Assembly (NCBI GenBank): GCA_030141605.1
Contig: JAQGDQ010000086.1
Location: 1 to 55,790, forward strand
Direction of reading: 5' to 3'
DNA length: 55,790 nt
Source: Tubiluchus corallicola
Lineage: Eukaryota; Priapulida; Priapulimorpha; Priapulimorphida; Tubiluchidae
The notes beneath the pieces were generated by a model. The model ran no database searches. It saw nothing but the letters and a program-made list of their open reading frames with translations, and was not told the DNA's origin. The position numbers and the translations under genes are program-made. This document shows positions 47,006-55,790 of this stretch, piece after piece. How positions within the stretch are numbered: the stretch's first letter is position 1; the number at the start of each line of letters is the position of its first letter.

Positions 47006-47875
47006 TCAACCATTCAACTGCCTATGTGCATTTTACAACCGTTGATGTTCTTGGCCGGGCGATAGACCACGTCTGGGGTTCACGGAAGAGGACGGCCGAC
47101 TATAACTGATATAATGTGCATATAAACTTTATGCAAGGAAACCATTAAGTCAAGTTACATAGTGCCTTAGCTTTTTAATAACTTCCCACATTTTCGGAAT
47201 TTGAACTTAAATTTTATTATATATTCTGTTTACATTGAGACGTTGCAGTATCTTCATCTGAATATAAAGGGTCTTTTTTAATTTGAATAAGAACAGCAAT
47301 GATAGGAAACGGCACAGAAATAGTGAAAGTGAGGTAAGGGGATGCCAGGTTAGCGTGGCTTCGACTGGGGATGCCATGTATAGTCAATGCTGTAGACCAA
47401 TCAGAAAACGCCAACATGTAAGCTTAAGGAAATCTTTTTTTTCTATTAAATTTGGGTAAAAAATGATGGTACTGTTGCATTCGCAAGTAAGGTACAATAC
47501 TGTCTTGCAGGTAATAGGCTAATTTTCAAGCCTAACAACCTGTGCAAAGGCACAAGGCGTAATGTGAGGAGTAACACTTACTGCTCACTACAAAATAAGC
47601 CTATATCCGTTTTCTTGTAACAGCCTGAAAATGGCGTATATTATTTTGAAATGTCGTGGAATGATCTCGCAACAAAGTTGTTTGTAGCCCTATATGAAAT
47701 GAGAGTTTAACGTTCAAATCAGTTTTATATTAGTAACCACTATAATAGGCGAAAATTATTTATATCGTAACCACATAGCACAGACACAATTAAGTCAGCT
47801 TGCAACTCGAGCATATAAAGATTGTGTTAATCAATCTTTTGGTGCTGTGTTACCTGCGGTTTTCATTCATTTAAC
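47006..47875. other. Spacer, no gene seen
   Basis: No coding stretch was recognised and no repeat structure was noted. Confidence 0.4.
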
Positions 47876-48315
47876 ACAGATGTAATTATACATCTCGGCG
47901 TGGCTCCAGCTCAATCAGTTTCAGACTCCCACTGCTTTTTGTTCATTGTGCGATTAACTAGAAAACAACGAACCTGTTACTTCCATTCACTAAATCAAAC
48001 CACTCCGTGGGGCTTCATCGTTTTTTGAGCGGGTTTCACCCGGCGAACAGAAATAACAATATTAATTTAAGACCTTTGAAATAGCGGGCCGCCTGCCTTT
48101 TAATTATCGAGTCAACGAGTCGGCGCCAGCTTTGATCTCTTTGTTCGCTGTACCGTCACACGCAGCCGCCCGGGTGCCGATAAAAGCGCCGGTAACACAT
48201 GAAACCCGTGTCGGCTGATCCTGACGTAATTGCACTTACAGGAAAGAGCCAGAGGGAGAATTGCGCGCTGAAATAGTATCTCTTTCATGTGTGGATAATG
48301 CAGCAGGAGAAGCCG
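47876..48315. promoter_or_regulatory. Candidate cis-regulatory element (enhancer-like)
   Basis: Richer in GC and CpG than the kilobases around it, without a coherent ORF. Clustered sites include TTTTAATTATC (homeodomain core), GACCTTTGAA, CTTTGATC (TCF/LEF-like), CTTTGTTC (Sox-like) within 20 bases of it, TGACGTAA (CRE-like) and GCGCCGGTAACAC. The minus-strand open frame across it is not supported. Which gene it might serve is unknown. Confidence 0.3.
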
Positions 48316-48949
48316 CATGGATCTGGACAGGTATTGGATGCAACAGACTGAGTGCAAACCTGAGCAGAATAGGCGTGGCTTACCCCGCTTTACTTCATAC
48401 TCCTGTGCTTCAACATCTGATTTAATTTTTTACAGGGTGAGCTACAAATGCGAGGCTAATAGCTTGCGATTAGTTTGCGTGTTTTCAACAATCTCCGTGG
48501 CTTTAAAAGTTGAACTATGGTCTAACATATTTTAGATTTGAAACTAGAAGAACTGCACGCAGGTTTCTGACGCTGACATCTCTAGCTTGTGTTTTCATAT
48601 TTGGTAGAAAACACACCAACATGACTGATTTTATTACAGCCGGTATTACTAGCCAGTGGCAAAAATTGTCAACCATTTCTAGATGCTGTTTTGTGCAGAT
48701 TTCATTAGAACAAACAAAGTATCAGTCGTTGATTTTTGACATTTTAACATGATGCCAAAATTTTTAATGGTTGTCTTTACTTACCACTATCCTCTTGTTT
48801 ATTTACTGTCCTTTTTTATTTTGCTTTTTTACGATGACTCTTGTTGTCCTCTGTGTATTTACCTTTATACTGTGTTGCCTTTGTCTTTTTGATCTATAGA
48901 GTTTTCGTTATCCTTTTTACTTTTGCTTTATTTTCTGAATGTGCAGTTA
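48316..48949. other. Spacer, no gene seen
   Basis: Two short plus-strand frames (48317-48535, 48510-48752) lack homology-like features. The first begins with ATG but has no splice or coding support. Confidence 0.35.
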
Positions 48950-49105
48950 TTCTGCATCCCAACTTTCCTATGTCCAAACGTTCTGTGCCTGAACATTCTT
49001 TACCTAAACCTTCCGGTTGAAGTGATACCACCTCGAAAATTTCGAACCGGAAAGTAATACTACATCGACTATCCTTATGCCCAAACTTCCTCACGCCAAA
49101 AAAGA
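48950..49105. repeat. Degenerate minisatellite (about 15-bp units)
   Basis: Successive units vary around CTATGTCCAAACGTTCTG, such as TGTGCCTGAACATTC and TTTACCTAAACCTTCCG, and return as TTATGCCCAAACTTCC after an inner inverted pair AACCTTCCGGTT/GAACCGGAAAG. The organisation resembles the foldback arms but the unit differs. Confidence 0.45.
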
Positions 49106-49735
49106 CAGTGTCCTAAGCGACTAGCATGCTGTTGGTATTGGTTGATGAACTACTGATGGAAACATCAGCAGCCAGCCTAATTAACTAGCTTCCACGAAGC
49201 TAATTAAGCCTTGCATGCTATGGTTTAGCATAAAGAAAAAAACGGATGTTCACATAAATCTTAATTCAGTCATATTTTGTAGCTTTCCGTGCATTAATTT
49301 CCAAGCTTGCTGGTTCAGAAAATTCCCATATAATTAGCTTACGTCGTAGGATCTCTTCTACTTCCGTCGGAAACAGCGACCCAGCGCAAAAAGAGTTGTT
49401 TAGATAATTAGGCCAATGTTCTGTCCCTTCGCCTCATTAGAGTGACATGTCTAATGATGTAAGTACAGACATCAAACATTTAGAAGATCTCTACCTCTAC
49501 TCCAGCAATTACAGGGGCAAAAACTACAAAGGACAAATGGAAGCAAAATTTCAGACTGTATAGGCATGACAGGAGTTTTCTTTGAATTAAATGACTATAT
49601 ATAATTAGCAGATAAAAAACAACCAACCAAGCACACAAACTGTATTGAAGGGTAACTTCCTTGGCATAGGTAAAAATAACTAAAATAGTAACGCTAGCAC
49701 TAAACCTATATTTTACTCAGTGTGCTATATTTACT
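49106..49735. other. Spacer, no gene seen
   Basis: A short palindromic pair TTAACTAGCTTC/GAAGCTAATTAA lies at about 49181-49207. Otherwise unremarkable. Confidence 0.4.
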
Positions 49736-49785
49736 ACTTTTTCATTTGCGCCACTTTCTCCTGTGCCATTTCTCGGCGCCATATT
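49736..49785. repeat. Solo partial arm of the foldback-like element
   Basis: CTACTTTTTCATTTGCGCCA followed by CTTTCTCCTGTGCCATTTC matches the right arm at 44323-44400 in the same orientation, including the non-repetitive CTACTTT.TCATTT word. This shows the arm sequence exists elsewhere. Confidence 0.6.
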
Positions 49786-49868
49786 TAGCTACATTCAGCC
49801 TGTACGAATGTAATAACCGTTACTGTTTTCAGCAAGATAGATAACTTTCATTTTTATTCTAATTATTA

Positions 49869-50235
49869 ACATAGTGTTTCTGAATTTTAGCATAGAAGCC
49901 CTTTGCAAAAAATATAGTCTTCCAAGCTTATAATAGTGAGGTCCTACAGGGTAAGTGGTAAGAGCTACTGTTAATGCATTATAATATTATAGTAACCAAA
50001 ATGGAGCAAAGAGAATTTTGTGATAACTACCGTTTTTCATTCCACAAGTGAACATAATGTTTATGAATTTTAACATAGAAGCCCTTTGCAAAAAATAAAA
50101 TCTTCCAAGCTTATAATAGTGAGGTCCCGCAGGATAAGTGGCAATAGCTATTGTTAATGCATTATAATATTATAGTAACCAAAATGGAGCAGAGAGAATT
50201 TTGTGATAACTACCGTTTTTCATTCCACAAGTGAA
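49869..50235. repeat. Tandem duplication, 2 x 183 bp
   Basis: Units 49869-50051 and 50052-50235 both read AGAAGCCCTTTGCAAAAAAT, later TAGTAACCAAAATGGAGCA and CCGTTTTTCATTCCACAAG. They differ by roughly ten substitutions. Confidence 0.95.
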
Positions 50236-50734
50236 ACTAACTAACTTATAGGATTAATAAACAATTAACAGCTTTGAGGAACATTCTAAATTACTTTGAG
50301 GAACATTCTTAAATTAGGTTGCCTAGGCCCCGCGTAAAAGAACGTTTGACGCTGGCCTTTCAGTAATGTGCAGAGCTTCTAACCGTAGCTGTGGGCATAA
50401 AGAATTCTTAATCATGAATATTTCATAAACTGCTTCTCATGCTAAGATATAGGGTGACTTGATTTCTACCTAGTGCTTACAAGAAAGAGGAACTGTACAT
50501 GATAGCCACAATTGCAAAAGTGTCTCGGTAATTCGATTAACTGACAGGTGTAATCTGGAAAATCCGTCTGTTTCGAAACTGGGAGGAGACTTGTACTTCA
50601 TTTATACAATTTAGCAGTAAGGAAAGTGTTTAGGAACCACTTTTGCCGCGTGAAAATTTCTTGTCCTTGCCACAGCCATACTCTTATATTAATATTCTTG
50701 GTATCTTAATTTATATATATATAAGATTCGAGGC
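50236..50734. other. Spacer, no gene seen
   Basis: Contains a short direct repeat, TTTGAGGAACATTCT, at 50275 and 50295. No coding sequence. Confidence 0.4.
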
Positions 50735-51225
50735 TACAGCCCGGACGAGGGCACCATTTGCGGCGATCTATACATCAAACGAAAGGTCTCCATCTAGTGT
50801 CGTGCCATTGATGGTTTATTTTTCGAATCGGGCCCACCGGAAGGAGGGGGAGGCGAAAAACCTCCAAAAATGGCCATTTTTCGGCCGTTTTTTGCAAAAG
50901 TTATACGGCTGAGATGTAGAGAACGGGAACGGGCCGAGGGGGTGCTGGGTATGGATAGATAGCCCGTTCAGCGGTGGGTGTCATAGGCCTATTTTGAATT
51001 CGCGAGAGGGCCACGGTGTCCCGCAACGGGCGTTTTCCCGGACCCAACTCGCGATTTTTTCGAAATTTTGACCAAACAGCATGCGGGAAAAACGTTCTAG
51101 CGTCGCCCGGTGGGACTCTCGGAAGAAGATATGGGGCTCTTTACAAAGAGGAAGGACAGGGCTACACGATGATGTGGGCTATATGTTAGGACAGGTCCAC
51201 CGAGAGGAGTACTGGTGAGTTAATT
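50735..51225 (+). repeat. GC-rich dispersed repeat, probably a transposable element fragment
   Basis: Far richer in GC than its flanks, with sharp borders. Its right part (51083-51225: AAAAACGTTCTAGCG, GGCTCTTTACAAAGAGGA, CAGGGCTACACGATGATGTG) matches the interior of the hAT-like element at 14794-14910 in the same orientation. The left part has no counterpart in the window. An 89-codon frame (50643-50912) is not gene-like. Confidence 0.6.
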
Positions 51226-51640
51226 AGATGTTCTATTTTTCGCAATTTTCGCTTAGAAAACTGCTGACGCAAAGGCATTGTTGTGACGTCATCCATTGTA
51301 TTCTGTCTATAATCTTATAGCTTTAATTCAGCAAAAAGCTGCTACAGGCTTTGCGTTAGTTAAACAAACTGTAGGCATGATGTTACAGGCTTTGCGTTAT
51401 GTGGACTAGGTAGGATGTTCGCGTATTATTGATTATACATGGTTTTTTATGCAAAATCTTTTGCGGGGCCTTTGCTATTTAATATATTATAGCACATAGT
51501 TTCAACTTTGTGAAAAATGTTTGGAATGGTTTTGTTGTAATGCTGTGCTGTTGGTGCTTGTGCTATAGGTGTCGTCATCATTGCCACCATCATCATCATC
51601 ATCATCAACATCATGATCACCACGTGATGTGGTGGATTTG
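51226..51640. other. Spacer with a (CAT)n patch
   Basis: TACAGGCTTTGCGTTA occurs twice (51343 and 51385). (ATC)n lies at about 51588-51612 just before the minisatellite. No gene. Confidence 0.5.
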
Positions 51641-52835
51641 ATGTGGTGTGGTGTTGGTGTGCTTTGTGCATTGTGCTATGGATGGCGTGGTGGTGTGATA
51701 GGGTGTGTGGGGTGTGGTGTGGGTAGTGTGGTATGGAGTGGGTGGCGTGGTGTGTGGGTGGGTGTTGTGGTGCAGTGTGGTGTTATGGTGTGGTGCAGTG
51801 CGGTGTGATGTGGTGGAGTATTATGGTGTGGGTGGTGTGGTGGGTGTGTGGGTGGTGCGGTGTGCTGCAGTGGTATTGTGTGGTGCGGTGTGGTGTGATG
51901 TGATGTGGTGGAGTGGTATGGTGTGGGTGGTGTGGTGTGTAGGTGGGTGGGTGGTGTGGTGCAGTGTGGTGCGGTGCGGTGTGATGTGGTGGAATATTAT
52001 GGTGTGGGTGGTGTGGTGTGTGGGTGGTGCAGTGTGGTGTGATGTGGTGGAGTAGTATAGTGTGGGTGGTGTGGTGTGTAGGTGGTATGGTGTGGTGCCG
52101 TGCGGTGTGGTGGTATTGTGTGGTGCAGTGTGGTGCGATGAGGTGGAGTGGTATGGTGTGGTGCAGTGTGGTGTGATGTGGTGGAGTGGTATGGTGTGGG
52201 GGGCGTGGTGTGTAGGTGGTATGGTGTGGTGCGGTGCGGTGGTATTGTGTGGTGCAGTGTGGTGTTATGGTGTGGTGCAGTGCGGTGTGATGTGGTGGAG
52301 TATTATGGTGTGGGTGGTGTGTGGGTGGTGCGGTGTGGTGTGGTGCAGTGGTATGGTGTGGTGCAGTGTGGTGTGATGTGGTGGAGTCGTATGGTGTGGG
52401 TGGTGTGGTGTGGTGTGTGGGTGGTGCGGTGTGCTGCAGTGGTATGGTGTGGTGCGGTGTGGTGTGATGTGATGTGGTGGAGTGGTATGGTGTGGGTGGT
52501 GTGGTGTGGTGTGTAGGTGGGTGGGTGGTGTGGTGCAGTGTGGTGTGGTGCGTTGTGATGTGGTGGAGTATTATGGTGTGGGTGGTGTGGTGTGTGCGTG
52601 GTGCTATGGTATGGTGTGGTGCAGTGTGGTGTGATGTGGTGGAGTAGTATGGTGTGGGTGGTGTGGTGTGTAGGTGGTATGGTGTGGTGCTGTGAGGTAT
52701 GGTGGTATTGTGTGGTGCAGTGTGGTGCGATGAGGTGGAGTGGTATGGTGTGGTGCCATGCGGTGTGATGAGGTGGAGTGGTGTGGTGTGGGTTGTGTGT
52801 TGATTTGTGCACAAAATTCTTTTTGTGGGGTTTGG
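51641..52835 (+). repeat. G/T-rich minisatellite with higher-order organisation
   Basis: About 1.2 kb built from GTGTGGTG, GTGTGATGTGGTGGAGT and GGTATGGTGTGG words, with almost no C except in GTGCAGTG/GTGCGGTG. Long words recur at a spacing of about 570-590 bases (for example GTGCTGCAGTGGTAT near 51866 and 52434; GTGCGATGAGGTGGAGTGG near 52134 and 52725), so two higher-order units can be followed. GG-rich runs give G-quadruplex potential. The 343-codon Thr/His/Pro frame on the minus strand and the Gly/Val/Trp frames on the plus strand are repeat artefacts. The inner border is GATTTGTGCACAAAATTC then TTTTTGTGGGGTTTGGCT (52802-52837). Confidence 0.95.
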
Positions 52836-52980
52836 CTATATCCAAACTGCACGCAAAAAAATTTTGCGCGTGAACTCACAACAATAACCTACACCACACA
52901 CCAACCCACAGCTCCACTCACAACACACTCCCCACGCCACACCGCAACACAAGACCACACAACCCCACCCATTCCAATGC
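52836..52980. repeat. Hairpin and C/A-rich inverted counterpart at the minisatellite edge
   Basis: A short palindromic section (TTTGGCTATATCCAAA, then CACGCAAAAAAATTTTGCGCGTG-like symmetry across 52851-52873) separates the G/T array from about 95 bases of opposite composition (CTACACCACACACC, CACACCGCAACACAAGACC). The strand bias flips within 80 bases. Confidence 0.7.
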
Positions 52981-53370
52981 GTTGTCTGGTGCACTTAACA
53001 TTTGACCTTTTCACGATCATCATCAATCGCTGGAACTGTGAAAAGGCTTATTTATATTTCGATGATGAGTAATTTATATTAATAGTAGCAGAATGCTATT
53101 AGGAGGTTTATGAAAGTGCATACTATAACAGTCTTGCGCATTCTTACTAAGACAATTTGCGAGGCACACCTCATATTACAAGGAAGCAGACTTCAAAAGT
53201 ATTAGACAAATCTATTTGTCACTATTTAATCTATACTTGAAATGCTATAAAACTTTAAACCAAATTCGAAAGCCATTTTCATTGCTAAAAAATATGGCAA
53301 TGTTTCAAAATTCACCTAGAGTCCTTATATCATGTGTGCATACAGAAACCGAGATCACATTACGCTCTTA
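52981..53370. other. Spacer, no gene seen
   Basis: No coding sequence or repeat recognised left of the MITE. Confidence 0.4.
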
Positions 53371-53618
53371 TGGAACGTCAATGTGGATTTTAACGCTTAT
53401 TTTTAATATTAATAAAACATTCATATCTGTATTAATAAATCAATTTTGAATGTTCATAAATCATTTTTAATATTAACAAATTAATTTTAAATGTATATAC
53501 ATGATTAACTAATATTAATAAATGCGTGGCGTTTTAATGTTCAAAAATGATTTGTTAAGTTTCACAACTGATTTATTAATATTCAAAAATAAGCAATAAA
53601 TTCCATTTTGACGTTCCA
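53371..53618. mobile_element. TA-flanked MITE (248 bp) with long inverted ends
   Basis: The left end TGGAACGTCAATGTGG and the right end, reverse-complemented, TGGAACGTCAAAATGG continue into matching GCTTATTTTT(G)AATATTAATAAA, giving inverted ends of about 45 bases. TA flanks both sides (53369-53370 and 53619-53620), as expected for a Tc1/mariner-type target duplication. The interior is AT-rich with looser symmetry to the centre. No transposase. Confidence 0.75.
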
Positions 53619-53827
53619 TACGTTATTAAATAGGCAGAAATAATCAGCTCTTGTTATTACATTTAGCAGAAGCAACCCATCTTGCATCAGTAAAAAGCAA
53701 TGATGTTCTATATTCTACGTAGTACAGTCAACATCAACGTATACATGAACTACTCAAATAAAATTAATTAAAGTTGACAGATAAAACAAGGACGAAAACG
53801 AGACAAACAAAACCAAGATAATAGTAT

Positions 53828-53833
53828 TTTATT
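53828..53833 (-). terminator. Likely poly(A) signal AATAAA of the small secreted protein gene
   Basis: TTTATT on the plus strand, about 160 bases past the minus-strand stop codon. Confidence 0.5.
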
Positions 53834-53994
53834 TGAAAAAATATAACAGATAAAGGAGCTAAATGATGGGCATAATACAGGTTTCTTTCAGAAATATAAA
53901 ACAATCTCCAAATCATTGATTTCATTGTACAAAGTAGAACTTTTGTGTGTAGAGCATAGAAACATGTAAAAGAGATTGATGTACTTTCACCACC

Positions 53995-54402
53995 TTAGTA
54001 GCAATGTTTCACTCTCATAACTGCAAAGCCAAACAGCAACAGCGACAGTAGTGGCGCTGCTGATGGATTGGGTCCAGTTGCATCGGTCGCTGCACCAGTT
54101 TGCTTGAAATGGCACTTGGGCGACACGACTTCATGACTGTTGCAACATATTTTGTATATCGTCTTACCCCTTTTGAAGTGATTTTGTGCCAGAAAGATGG
54201 CGCACCTCTCACACAATTCTATCGCAATCGACCCCTTAAAAGTCTTTTTTGTACAACGTCCAATATCATCGTCTACCAAAGTGTATATATGGTAGGGGTC
54301 CTTAGGCTTCGGCTTCCGCAGCTCCGGCATCTTTAGACAGCCATCCGTAGTTGACAGTATCACCACAAGAAGGACAAAGGTGGCAAAACAGAATTTTACC
54401 AT
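53995..54402 (-). CDS. Small cysteine-rich secreted or GPI-anchored protein, unknown family
   Basis: 135 codons, complete. ATG 54402 has A at -3 and G at +4. Residues 1-19 are a clear signal peptide. The mature part has Cys22 and a six-cysteine core at 50, 64, 67, 86, 87 and 97 (spacing C-13-C-2-C-18-CC-9-C), enough for three disulfides. The core is preceded by KDPYHIYTLVDDD. After a Thr/Gly/Pro/Ser-rich stretch (102-115) comes a hydrophobic AAPLLSLLLFGFAVM segment followed by RVKHCY, which suggests a GPI-anchor signal or a short membrane tail; the charged ending is unusual for GPI. The paired CC recalls small cystine-rich hormones, toxins and matrix proteins, but I cannot place it in a family. 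It lies inside the 2.8-kb region bounded by inverted minisatellite edges. Confidence 0.75.
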   Translation of the reverse strand: MVKFCFATFVLLVVILSTTDGCLKMPELRKPKPKDPYHIYTLVDDDIGRCTKKTFKGSIAIELCERCAIFLAQNHFKRGKTIYKICCNSHEVVSPKCHFKQTGAATDATGPNPSAAPLLSLLLFGFAVMRVKHCY

Positions 54403-54515
54403 TTTCTGTTATCTGTGTAGAATATGATGAATTTAAACAAAAAGCAGTCAATATAATAGTTCGTTAACTTAATATGTAAAATAGCCGTAGGCAATAGCAT
54501 ATTCACGTAATCATA
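54403..54515 (-). promoter_or_regulatory. Immediate upstream region of the small secreted protein gene
   Basis: Short AT-rich leader between the start codon and the CT/CA microsatellite. A weak acceptor-like CTACACAG lies about 10 bases before ATG (about 54413), so the 5' UTR may be spliced. No TATA box was fixed. Confidence 0.3.
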
Positions 54516-54975
<460 letters not shown>

Positions 54976-55200
54976 TTCTCTCTTTCTCCCCATCCCCCTC
55001 AGCCTCTGTGTCTTCCATCCGACGCCATGTTCGAATGTATAAACCTTCCCACTAGGAAATGAAAGGTCACAGTCAATACGGCGAATATAATCATGCCGGA
55101 CGAGGATCGAATCCATACGGTAACAGCCAATTCCCAGGAAGCATTCTCGGGAGACCCTCAGCGAGCCACTCTGATTCAAACTGTGTAACCACTAATAAGT
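54976..55200 (-). repeat. Possible tRNA-derived SINE
   Basis: On the minus strand TGGCTCGCTGAGG (near 55165) resembles a pol III A box, and GGATTCGATCC (55107-55117), 50-60 bases downstream, resembles a B box. The spacing is wider than in a real tRNA gene and no cloverleaf forms. No second copy is in the window. Confidence 0.25.
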
Positions 55201-55650
55201 TCAAACTGAAAAAAACATATATTTACTCTCTTCCCCCGGGTTTCGTTTAGACAGAAGGTGATCCTTTTTTCGCGTTCCGGTTACCCTTGATGTTCCTTTG
55301 AAAGCGATCTGTCCCTGTTCGTTGCAGCCTCTACGATACCACACTCCACAGCGCGGCATAGAAGACGGCTTGCCCTTTCCTGCACTATACGATGCTGTTG
55401 CTACGATACGCAGTTTTATGACGAAACAAACCATTACTTACAGATTTGCGCCACACGGCACTTCCTAAATTCTTACGTGGCATCACTGAATTTCACGTTT
55501 GGACATCGACATAAATACTTTCATTATTACAAAGAGTTCTATTTGAACTTTGCTTTGTCTGTGGTTTGTTAAAAATCCTTATTCTCCAAAAGCTTTGCAC
55601 TGGTGTTATAATCTATATATTAATTAATAAATATATTAATTAATTAATTT
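55201..55650. other. Spacer with a coding-like patch
   Basis: An ATG-started 77-codon frame on the minus strand (55434-55201) includes ATASYSAGKGKPSSMPRCGV and has above-average GC, but no family, splice or conservation support. 55610-55650 is a TTAATTAA-rich stretch leading into the inverted minisatellite edge. Confidence 0.3.
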
Positions 55651-55790
55651 AGCCAAACCCCACAAAAAGAATTTTGTGCACAAATCAACACACAACCCAC
55701 ACCACACCTCTCCACCTCATCACACCACACTGCACCACACCATACCACTCCACCTCATCGCACCACACCATACCACCTACACACCTGTCA
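55651..55790 (-). repeat. Inverted copy of the minisatellite edge (runs off the window)
   Basis: AGCCAAACCCCACAAAAAGA, then ATTTTGTGCACAAATCAACA and CACAACCCACACCACACC is the reverse complement of 52837-52780 with near identity. The following C/A units (CCACCTCATCACACCACACTG, split by single changes) match 52770-52670 reversed. The arm continues past the window end. Confidence 0.9.

Noticed and set aside
51783-52814. 343-codon Thr/His/Pro-rich minus-strand ORF and several Gly/Val/Trp ORFs
   Set aside because: Pure by-products of the G/T minisatellite, which lacks C and therefore rarely makes stop codons. No start context, domain or codon signal.
55059-55250. tRNA gene suggested by GGATCGAATCC
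   Set aside because: A and B box-like words are too far apart and no cloverleaf can be drawn; kept only as a weak SINE possibility.

Overview
The window looks like nuclear DNA from a marine invertebrate, most likely a lophotrochozoan (mollusc, annelid or brachiopod grade); the phylum is inferred and not proven. Reasons: AT-rich sequence, long gene-poor spacers, AATAAA poly(A) signals, splice-like borders, long (CA)n tracts, many decayed LINE 3' ends, hAT-like and foldback-like DNA elements, and animal gene families (rhodopsin GPCR, secreted vWA proteins, XK-related membrane protein). No prokaryotic operons, tRNA or rRNA genes, CRISPR or phage genes were seen.

Layout. 1-9.6 kb: almost gene-free, with a tandem duplication (691-1193) and two decayed LINE ends. 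9.67-11.22 kb (-): a complete intronless class A GPCR of peptide-receptor type. 11.2-18.3 kb: spacer with a non-autonomous hAT-like element and a cluster of LINE fragments, including a reverse transcriptase remnant. 18.3-26.6 kb: a duplicated segment carrying two same-strand secreted vWA genes; copy 1 also holds a 5'-truncated LINE that copy 2 lacks. Between the copies lies a candidate signal-peptide exon (23961-24033, +). 26.6-36.7 kb: repeats (a 649-bp TIR element with ATGG target duplications, a LINE 3' end, a 184-bp dispersed repeat, a hAT-like MITE, (CA)72) and two candidate exons too short or start-less for simple ORF calling (30632-30867, +; 34552-34697, -). 36.8-41.0 kb (+): a 1387-codon XK-related gene whose coding region lies in one exon and ends in a tail of about 1060 mostly low-complexity residues. 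41-51.6 kb: repeats, notably a foldback-like element with minisatellite arms (43.39-44.54 kb), hAT-like ends and several tandem duplications, plus one CpG-richer segment (47.9-48.3 kb) with clustered transcription-factor-like motifs. 51.6-55.8 kb: a G/T-only minisatellite of about 1.2 kb whose inner edge recurs in inverted orientation at the end of the window; the 2.8 kb between the arms holds a small cysteine-rich secreted or GPI-anchored protein gene and a TA-flanked MITE.

The genes do not form a pathway. The strongest points for follow-up are: the vWA pair, with near-identical domains but divergent flanks and promoters; the GPCR lacking the usual TM3-ECL2 disulfide; the long-tailed XK protein; and the two inverted-repeat structures built from short tandem repeats, one of which encloses a gene.
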